Shown piece after piece: positions 4,762-10,199 of a stretch of DNA of 10,199 nucleotides; position 1 is the first letter of the stretch, and the number at the start of each line of letters is the position of its first letter. The DNA comes from Bacteroidales bacterium UBA2295 (GTDB lineage: Bacteria; Bacteroidota; Bacteroidia; Bacteroidales; Tenuifilaceae), in NCBI GenBank assembly GCA_002345825.1, contig DDWD01000107.1, positions 1-10,199 on the forward strand, given 5' to 3'. The position numbers and the translations under genes are program-made. Under the pieces are notes generated by a model. That model saw only the letters and a list, made by a program, of their open reading frames with translations, did not search any database and had not been told where the DNA came from.

Positions 4762-6621
4762 TTAACGTTTAAAAAACAACTGGCTGCCCACCCTGTCCTT
4801 GCCTACTACTCGAATGTAATACGTACCGGATGGAAGTGATCCAAGCGAAAGCTGAACAGATTGTCCTTTGGTTTTAACAGATTTAACAACACCCATGCTA
4901 GACCAGAGCTGCACTTCGTAGGAGGTTTCTGATGATAGGCCACTAGTCGTACCAAGCAGTTTTTCTTTCCCTGCCAAAGTTACCGTTACCTGATCGGAGG
5001 CGGGATTAGGGGAAATGGAGAACTCTATTGGTAGGCTTGGTGGGTCAATTATCCCCCCGCCGCTACTTCTGATGGTAAGGTAGACTGTAGTGTAAGAACT
5101 CATACCACATTCGTTCTCTCCTTGCACGGTGAAACTGCCTGTACCCACGCTGGTTGGGTTTACGTAAACAAAGTTGCCGTTATCAACAATGTTAAAGCAG
5201 GAGGAGCCAGAGTTCTTCTCTGCAATCCAGCTGGCATCAGCACTATCAGGCTGTTTAATGAAGAACAGCTGTAGGCTGGTGGTGGGGCTGCCATAGGTTA
5301 GGTTGTAAGTTACTGATGAAGTCGTTTTGGTAGCACTGCCATTGCTGATGTATGGGCGAAGGGGAGTTCCAACACTTACTGCAAGTGGTGATAGGGGAAT
5401 GCTTTTCCCCTGGTAGGTTACCATGGCATTTACTTGCCCCATCCCGTTGCTGCTCTTCGCAATCACCGCGCTACCACCCCCTTGGCCCGACACGAGGGAG
5501 AGGCTGCCGCTAACAATCCACTGAACAGTAGCACCTGGCAGAAGGTTCAATATGCTATATGTTTCCTGTGAGCAAACAGTGGTAGGCCCATCAATGTATG
5601 GCATTGGGGTCGTCACTGATATTGCGCTGCACAGTCCCGATGTACCCGCGCTGGATACCGATTTCACAGCGAACAGGTAGGTATTGCCCGGCTGCAAATC
5701 GGTAGCAGCGAATGAGGGAGAGGTGGCTGTTCCTATGTGAATATTCCCTGAGGTAACATCATATACCTCGTAGCTAGTAGCACCCTGCATGGCGTTCCAG
5801 GAAAGCACGGCGTTGAAGTACGTTACCCCTGTAGCGTTGAGGCCAGTGGGGGTGGCGGGAGCAGTGGTGACGCTCAGCCCCCCGCTGGTGGCAGAGTTTC
5901 CTGCCAAGTCAGTGACGGTTACGTAGGCGGTATAATCAGTACCCGGAAGGAGGTTGCCGCTACTCACGTTTTTAACCCAGCTGCTCTCGGTGCCATTACA
6001 CGTTTCGGTTGCTCTGGTTATGCCTTCTTGGTCTTTCAGCGCAATGGTGAACTGCTTAATGCCCTTACGCCCTACGTTGGGGTTTTCAGCAGAATATTGC
6101 TTCGACATCGCATCGGTGGCATCGAACTCGAAGGCAACCGAGTTGCTGCCAGAGTCACCGTACTTGGCTAGGGTAATACCTGTGGGCGGGGTGTTGTCTA
6201 CGATAACAACAAATTGAGCAGGAGCGAAACCTGAAACGGAGCTACCATTCTTGTAAGCCTTTATGTTTACTGGCATATCGTATAGATAGTCAGGTGTACC
6301 CGTCGGGGGTTGAATGTACAGGTCGAAGATGGCCGTTTGCGAGGAATCAATGGTTATGGGGTTATTGTCATAAGCAATATCTACCCAGCTTCCCTGTGTC
6401 CCGAACGACATATCCCTATCAATGCTCACGCTGAACGGGCCGTTGGCGTTGCAGGTAATCTGCGTCCTGAGGCTAAAGGCCGTGTTGGCCTTCACGGGGT
6501 AGCATTTGTTAGCGGTTGAATCGGTCTTGGGGATTGTGATGGTCAGATCCTGAGCAGTAGCACCGAGTGCCAAGCACAGCAGCAGGGCTGCGCTGTTCAA
6601 TTTTTTTTTCATAGCAATCAT
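4762..6621 (-). CDS. T9SS-exported multidomain surface protein (Fn3/PKD-like, type A sorting domain)
   Basis: A 619-residue secreted protein. Residues 1-24 are a signal peptide (MKKKLNSAALLLCLALGATAQ after MIA). An N-terminal beta-rich region spans 25-142, and an Ig/Fn3-like domain opens with DNTPPTG (142-253). A fibronectin type III domain covers about 256-338 (PTGLNATG…SYEVYD). A PKD-like domain starts GPTTVCSQETYSI (345-417), and a further Ig-like unit spans 420-518. A Gly/Pro linker (520-530) leads to the C-terminal T9SS type A sorting domain (533-619), which begins FSISPNPASDQ and ends SGTYYIRVV…QLFFKR. The sorting domain predicts outer-membrane translocation and cell-surface anchoring or release. 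No catalytic domain is visible, so an adhesive or scaffold role is likely. The gene follows the FISUMP lipoprotein gene by 16 nt and is surely co-transcribed. Met4 (6612) is an alternative start. Nine A's directly follow the Met4 ATG. Confidence 0.85.
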   Translation of the reverse strand: MIAMKKKLNSAALLLCLALGATAQDLTITIPKTDSTANKCYPVKANTAFSLRTQITCNANGPFSVSIDRDMSFGTQGSWVDIAYDNNPITIDSSQTAIFDLYIQPPTGTPDYLYDMPVNIKAYKNGSSVSGFAPAQFVVIVDNTPPTGITLAKYGDSGSNSVAFEFDATDAMSKQYSAENPNVGRKGIKQFTIALKDQEGITRATETCNGTESSWVKNVSSGNLLPGTDYTAYVTVTDLAGNSATSGGLSVTTAPATPTGLNATGVTYFNAVLSWNAMQGATSYEVYDVTSGNIHIGTATSPSFAATDLQPGNTYLFAVKSVSSAGTSGLCSAISVTTPMPYIDGPTTVCSQETYSILNLLPGATVQWIVSGSLSLVSGQGGGSAVIAKSSNGMGQVNAMVTYQGKSIPLSPLAVSVGTPLRPYISNGSATKTTSSVTYNLTYGSPTTSLQLFFIKQPDSADASWIAEKNSGSSCFNIVDNGNFVYVNPTSVGTGSFTVQGENECGMSSYTTVYLTIRSSGGGIIDPPSLPIEFSISPNPASDQVTVTLAGKEKLLGTTSGLSSETSYEVQLWSSMGVVKSVKTKGQSVQLSLGSLPSGTYYIRVVGKDRVGSQLFFKR

Positions 6622-6637
6622 AATTTGGGTTTAAGGA

Positions 6638-7435
6638 TTAGTTATTGCGGATGCAGCGGATGGATTTCCCCGCATCCTTAGGGTAAACCTGACGGCCAAT
6701 GGTTGTGAACAGGTTGGAGATTCCACGCATCCAAAGGATCTCTCCTTTAATGTCAGGGGTCGTATCTACGTAGTACTCCGTTGAAGTCCAAAAAGATACC
6801 ATATTACCTTTTTGGTAAAAAACATCTCCATATCTCATCCCTGTAGGGAGTGCGGTGAACCCGCTGCTGTTGTCGGCAGGGTTGGGAGCGTTCCAGTGCA
6901 GGGTGCCAACCTCCTTGAGCCTACCACCCACCACGCCGTTGGTCCCTGTTCCGTTGGGATCAAAGGCGTTTTCGCCGTTGTCAAGGTAAGTAACCAGAGT
7001 GGTCCACTCCTCATCGCTGGGTACGTGCCAGCCATCGGGGCAGAGGTTGCGCTGGTCCGCCACGGCGTGACCGTTGTACAGCAGCCCGTAGGTGGCAATG
7101 CTGTCGGGGTCGAAGGTGTCATTGTAGGTGCAGTAAACGCCTTCGGTCTGGAGGTGGAAAACCCCTTTGCCAGCTGAGAGTGGGAGGAATGTAATGGGAT
7201 CGCCATTGCTATAACGGGTTACCCTCAGGTTCTCTGCCATCCACGTTTGGTAGCCAATGGTAATTGTTTTATACTTGTTGCCATCAATGTCAGTAACGGT
7301 GTCGTATTCCTTGTCGGGGTTAAACACGGCTGTAGATTTTCCCTTGCGGGGTGTGGGGTCGTCCTTGCAGCATCCCATCATGCTAAATATCAAAACTAGG
7401 ATTAGTATTGATATGTTGGTCTGATATTTTTTCAT
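6638..7435 (-). CDS. FISUMP-domain lipoprotein (Fib_succ_major)
   Basis: A 265-residue lipoprotein. Residues 1-21 are a type II signal with lipobox SMMGC and lipidated Cys22. CCKDD right after it fits the K-(D/E)2 lipoprotein export signal known from Bacteroidota, suggesting display on the outer face of the outer membrane. The rest is the Fibrobacter succinogenes major paralogous domain (TIGR02145/PF09603): YDTVTDIDGNKYKTITIG…WMAENL (44-70), YGLLYNGHAV (116-125), NLCPDGWHVPSDEEW (130-144), GFTALPTGMRYG (192-203), FWTSTE (215-220) and SIRCIRN (258-264). The biochemical role of this family is unknown; it is usually found in surface or secreted proteins. It is the first gene of a two-gene unit with the T9SS protein. 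A TAnnTTTG element lies about 73 nt upstream. The family call is strong. Confidence 0.88.
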   Translation of the reverse strand: MKKYQTNISILILVLIFSMMGCCKDDPTPRKGKSTAVFNPDKEYDTVTDIDGNKYKTITIGYQTWMAENLRVTRYSNGDPITFLPLSAGKGVFHLQTEGVYCTYNDTFDPDSIATYGLLYNGHAVADQRNLCPDGWHVPSDEEWTTLVTYLDNGENAFDPNGTGTNGVVGGRLKEVGTLHWNAPNPADNSSGFTALPTGMRYGDVFYQKGNMVSFWTSTEYYVDTTPDIKGEILWMRGISNLFTTIGRQVYPKDAGKSIRCIRNN

Positions 7436-7507
7436 ATTGTTTAAAAATTAATGTCCTGAATTCTGGGTTTTCTTTAACCATTTTTGCTAACTACCTTATC
7501 CCAACAC

Positions 7508-7515
7508 CAAATATA
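7508..7515 (-). promoter_or_regulatory. Bacteroidota -7 promoter element (TATATTTG)
   Basis: On the minus strand this reads TATATTTG, an exact TAnnTTTG match, placing a transcription start near 7500 and a 5' leader of about 65 nt before the lipoprotein gene. A clear TTTG -33 box at 19-20 nt spacing is not seen (GCTGC is there instead), so it would be a weak or activator-dependent promoter. Confidence 0.35.
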
Positions 7516-7729
7516 CACAAAAACAACAGCATAAGCAGCTAGGCATTACTTAACGCTGTACTCCCAACATTATAATCAAAAAGCCACCAGCTGCAAAGGT
7601 GAGCCAGTGGGCATACCCATGGGTAAAAAAAAAGGAGGTGTGAGATGATTTGGAGTATAAAGGTTTTAGGCAATTTTCAATAGGGTACATAGTTTTTTTA
7701 ATCTGTAAACCTGGGATTCCAAACCATGC

Positions 7730-7766
7730 AAAAACACTCCCTACACCTCCATAGACAAATGTAGGG
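7730..7766 (-). terminator. Possible intrinsic terminator of the TonB/DUF4249 operon
   Basis: Read on the minus strand, CCCTACA (7766-7760) pairs with TGTAGGG (7745-7739) across a 14-nt loop. AGTG and then five T's (7734-7730) follow. The stem is only 7 bp, the loop is large, and the T-run is offset by 4 nt, so this is weak. It lies about 205 nt past the DUF4249 stop. Confidence 0.25.
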
Positions 7767-7971
7767 CAAAGGTTTTTTATAAAAAATACCCCAAAAGAGT
7801 GATAAAACAGCTAACATCCTGAGGGGCTTGGACTTGAGTTGCAGGAACAACCTGCTTGGATACTTTTACCAATGTGGAACCACGGGCTAAACAGTGGGGT
7901 GTGTAGCATAAGTAAATTAACACTCAATAGTAATGTGTACACACAATAAGATTGAATACAAGTTGAAATAA

Positions 7972-8823
7972 CTAATCTAAAAGATCATTAATAGCAATTT
8001 TTTTAATATCAATATCCATTATATAAAAATATCCTGTGCCTCCTTGACTTAAATTTGTAGGTAAATTCCCAGAAATTGTTGAAAAGATACCTGCTTTCCA
8101 TTCGGTTTCTGAAAATAATGCCAATAAAAAACTATGATAGTTATCGGATACTGAATATTTACGGACTGTTATAGTGTCTGAAATAGTTCCCTGAAAACCA
8201 TACATGTATGTATTATCGGGGAATAAGCCTTGCGGTTCACCTCCTGTATGAGAAAAGTTGAAATACAATTCATAGGAGAATGGGTGCGTGTAATTTCCCA
8301 AAGAACCATTTAGCCATAGCCACCTATTATTCTCTGAGTATCCAAAATCATGCCGTTTGCCAAAAAAGTATTTTATGGTTGAACTAATTACATTATAACT
8401 TATTTGCGGAAGTTGTATTTTTGAGAAATCAATTTCGGTTACAGGAACTACAGAATATGATGCAGAATACTCCTTTTCATCAGCATAAATATACAAACTA
8501 TACTCTCTGCCAACTTGAGGAGCAAATGCATCATTAGATAAGTAGATTCCAGGGGATGAAGTTTCTGAAAAGTAGTAAAAATTTTCATCACCTGAAATAT
8601 AAACGATAGCGTTTGAAACCTCCGTAAGTGGAGTGTTTGCAATGTAGTTCGCTGGTTTTGTCAGCTTGATATAGTGCTTCTGGAATTCAGTGGTTATGTA
8701 GCAGTCAACAGCAATCCCAAATTGATGGCTATTTTCGGAAAGATTGATGTCGTTAATATCTATTTCATGCAGACCGCAGGCATTGAATAGCAAGATGATT
8801 GGTATAAGAATAGTTTTTCTCAT
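7972..8823 (-). CDS. DUF4249-family lipoprotein (TonB receptor partner)
   Basis: A 283-residue lipoprotein: a signal peptide with lipobox LFNAC and Cys16 at the predicted cleavage point. The body has the DUF4249 pattern: an early beta stretch IAVDCYITTEFQKHYIKLT (37-55), VSNAIVYISGDE (69-80), and PGIYLSNDAFAPQVGREYSL with a following YIYADEKEYSAS (91-122). Near the C-terminus are EWKAGIFSTISGNLPTNLS (241-259) and GGTGYFYIMD (261-270). DUF4249 proteins are outer-membrane-associated lipoproteins encoded next to TonB-dependent receptors in Bacteroidota; their exact job is not established, and a ligand-capture or plug-lid role is assumed from that pairing. Here the gene begins 5 nt after the receptor stop, so the two are translated from one mRNA. 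It is AT-rich like the receptor gene and unlike the next operon. It is complete. Confidence 0.82.
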   Translation of the reverse strand: MRKTILIPIILLFNACGLHEIDINDINLSENSHQFGIAVDCYITTEFQKHYIKLTKPANYIANTPLTEVSNAIVYISGDENFYYFSETSSPGIYLSNDAFAPQVGREYSLYIYADEKEYSASYSVVPVTEIDFSKIQLPQISYNVISSTIKYFFGKRHDFGYSENNRWLWLNGSLGNYTHPFSYELYFNFSHTGGEPQGLFPDNTYMYGFQGTISDTITVRKYSVSDNYHSFLLALFSETEWKAGIFSTISGNLPTNLSQGGTGYFYIMDIDIKKIAINDLLD

Positions 8824-8828
8824 TATTC

Positions 8829-10199
8829 TCAGAATTTAAAGCTGTAAGAAATATTTGGCATTATTGTAAGAAAGTTGTATTGATATATTCTCAGCTGTTG
8901 CATATCGGCATTATATTCAAAATTATACCCCAATGGATTTTGACGTGCATATATATTGTAAATTCCGAATTTCCAGTAGCTCTTGAATCGTTTGTTATCC
9001 TTAGGTTCAATATTAAAAGCTACATCCAAACGGTGATAATCAGGCAATCGCTCTGCATTACGGTCAGAATACAACGGCACGTAAAATCCATCATGTACAA
9101 AATACCCTGAGGGTAGAGTGTACGCTCTTCCTGTAGAGTAAATCCAGAAACCACTTATCGAGAAACGTTTGGAAAAGTTGTAGCTTAGGGTGATTCTTGC
9201 ATCATGGGGCATATCGTATGAAGCTGGAAATTTTTTGCTGTTGTTTATACCCTTAATTTCTTTTACTATTCGAGAGTAATTATAGCCAATGCTTCCAGTG
9301 ATTTTCCCTGATGTTTTGCTCGCTATTAGCGCTATACCGTATGCTTCTCCTTCACCAATTCTTATTTGTGTATCAATATTTCGTATGCCAATTAATCGTG
9401 CGTGGTCAATGTAATCAATTTGGTTGGTTAATTTTTTGTAGTAGGATGTAGCAGAAAAACTAAATCCTTGACTTGTTACTACATCTAAACCAAGCGAGAT
9501 TATATCTGCAAGCTGCGGAGCAATATTCGGAGAGGCAGGTATCCACGTTTCAAGTGAAGTATAACCATAGGAATTATTTTGCAAAAGCTGTACATATTGT
9601 GATGTTCTAGCGTATGATGTTTTAAATGTTAACTTGGGGGTTGCAAAGTACTTAACTGTTATTCTCGGTTCAATATTGATGTATGTATTATAAATTCCTG
9701 CCTCATTTATATTCTCTTTGATTGGCATATAATTATCGTCAAATTCATACCAGGTTGCGCTTCCAATATTTTGAAAAGCTGTGAGCCGTAGCCCATAATT
9801 AATGCCAAGAATTCGCCATAGGTTAATGTCATTTAACACATAGACTGTGCTTTCAATTGCTTGGCTCCTGTTAATATTCTGGAGATACTCTGTGTTCGAT
9901 TCTCCGGGTGTAAAGTAGTGTAGAACAGAGTTTGATCCAAACTCAATTTTATTAGCTGAATTTACAAAAACTGAAAAATCGGTTTTGAAAGTGTAATCTT
10001 TAATGCCAGTTTTCCATGATAGTTGATTCAGTTGCTCTTTAAAATTTAGCTTATTCTGATAATCGCTAAAAACTAAGGATATATTTGAAAAAACACGAGG
10101 AGAAAATATGTGATTATACCTAAAGGTCATCGTTTTATTACCCCAAATATTAGTAAAATCCCTTTCAGTTAATATTTTATCGCCGCCATTATAAAAAGA
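8829..10199 (-). CDS. TonB-dependent outer-membrane receptor, C-terminal part (cut by window edge)
   Basis: The frame is open from the right edge to TGA at 8829, giving the last 456 residues. The ATG at 10130 is internal, since codons up to 10199 continue the family sequence (…DFTNIWGNKTMTFRYNHIFS). What is seen is beta-barrel only. There are alternating aromatic strands, with NHIFSPRVFSNISLVFSDYQ early, then YYKKLTNQIDYID, GEGEAYGIAL, and a strand/loop pair around PASYDMPHDARITLSYNFSK and FWIYSTGRAY. A late LPDYHRLDVAFNIE and WKFGIYNIYARQNPLGYNFE follow, and the protein ends NISYSFKF with the terminal Phe used for barrel assembly. The plug and any carboxypeptidase-like N-terminal domain lie outside the window. 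It imports an unidentified substrate using TonB/ExbBD energy. The paired DUF4249 gene follows after 5 nt. This pairing, rather than a SusD, argues against a polysaccharide utilisation locus. Confidence 0.88.
   Translation of the reverse strand, partial: SFYNGGDKILTERDFTNIWGNKTMTFRYNHIFSPRVFSNISLVFSDYQNKLNFKEQLNQLSWKTGIKDYTFKTDFSVFVNSANKIEFGSNSVLHYFTPGESNTEYLQNINRSQAIESTVYVLNDINLWRILGINYGLRLTAFQNIGSATWYEFDDNYMPIKENINEAGIYNTYINIEPRITVKYFATPKLTFKTSYARTSQYVQLLQNNSYGYTSLETWIPASPNIAPQLADIISLGLDVVTSQGFSFSATSYYKKLTNQIDYIDHARLIGIRNIDTQIRIGEGEAYGIALIASKTSGKITGSIGYNYSRIVKEIKGINNSKKFPASYDMPHDARITLSYNFSKRFSISGFWIYSTGRAYTLPSGYFVHDGFYVPLYSDRNAERLPDYHRLDVAFNIEPKDNKRFKSYWKFGIYNIYARQNPLGYNFEYNADMQQLRIYQYNFLTIMPNISYSFKF

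Larger units (their letters stand above)
7436..7971. other. 536-nt intergenic stretch between two operons
   Basis: No gene is supported here. Visible items are: a 10-bp palindrome TGTGTACACA (7934-7943); a short stem GCAGG-AACAA-CCTGC (about 7841-7855); a 14-bp TTTTTTATAAAAAA palindrome (7773-7786); the terminator candidate at 7730-7766; a 12-bp TACCCATGGGTA palindrome (7614-7625); and the -7 promoter match at 7508-7515. The stretch presumably holds the end of the TonB/DUF4249 transcript and the start of the lipoprotein/T9SS transcript. Confidence 0.5.

Noticed and set aside
6812..7206. Long frames overlapping the FISUMP gene (plus 6812-7177, minus 6835-7206)
   Set aside because: They are shadow frames of a confidently recognised gene and show no domain of their own.
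7645..7683. 12-codon plus-strand frame preceded by a perfect-looking AAGGAGGTG Shine-Dalgarno
   Set aside because: It is very short, Shine-Dalgarno use is uncommon in Bacteroidota, and the motif follows a poly-A run, so chance is likely.

Overview
The window looks like a chromosomal stretch from a member of the Bacteroidota, most likely a Bacteroidales or Marinilabiliales-type organism. This rests on several lineage-typical families together: a C-terminal type IX secretion (T9SS) sorting domain, a FISUMP-domain lipoprotein, a TonB-dependent receptor paired with a DUF4249 lipoprotein, small stand-alone helix-turn-helix proteins, and a TAnnTTTG-type -7 promoter element. Every confident gene lies on the minus strand, so transcription runs from high to low coordinates. 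No tRNA, rRNA, CRISPR array or intact transposase was seen.

Layout, read in the direction of transcription. From 10199 to 7972 there is an AT-rich operon: a TonB-dependent receptor cut by the window edge, then 5 nt later a DUF4249 lipoprotein. A gene-poor gap of 536 nt follows (7436-7971), holding a weak terminator candidate and a -7 promoter match. Next is a two-gene unit only 16 nt apart: a FISUMP lipoprotein (6638-7435) and a 619-residue T9SS-exported protein with fibronectin/Ig-like domains (4762-6621), both predicted to end up on the cell surface. Between 4762 and 3390 sits an AT-rich SAM-dependent methyltransferase (3681-4472). It is flanked on both sides by related imperfect palindromes, and the upstream palindrome has the outline of an integron attC site. 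The methyltransferase therefore looks like an acquired cassette dropped between ordinary chromosomal genes.

An amidohydrolase_2-family metallohydrolase follows (2067-3389). Below it, 1569-2066 is a 498-nt repeat-rich spacer. It holds a cluster of 3-nt-loop hairpins in opposed orientation (REP/BIME-like), outer inverted arms and GATTG-type microsatellites. Then come a six-helix membrane protein of unknown function (933-1568) and an 83-residue winged-helix DNA-binding protein (379-630). The left edge holds the first 21 codons of what looks like a second small protein of the same kind.

The most interesting observations are: (1) the methyltransferase cassette with attC-like flanks; (2) the REP-like hairpin cluster; (3) a roughly 70-nt upstream element, centred on ATTTGTGACAA, shared by the two small regulator genes. 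None of these is proven to be a new system from sequence alone. The protein-coding genes themselves belong to recognisable families.
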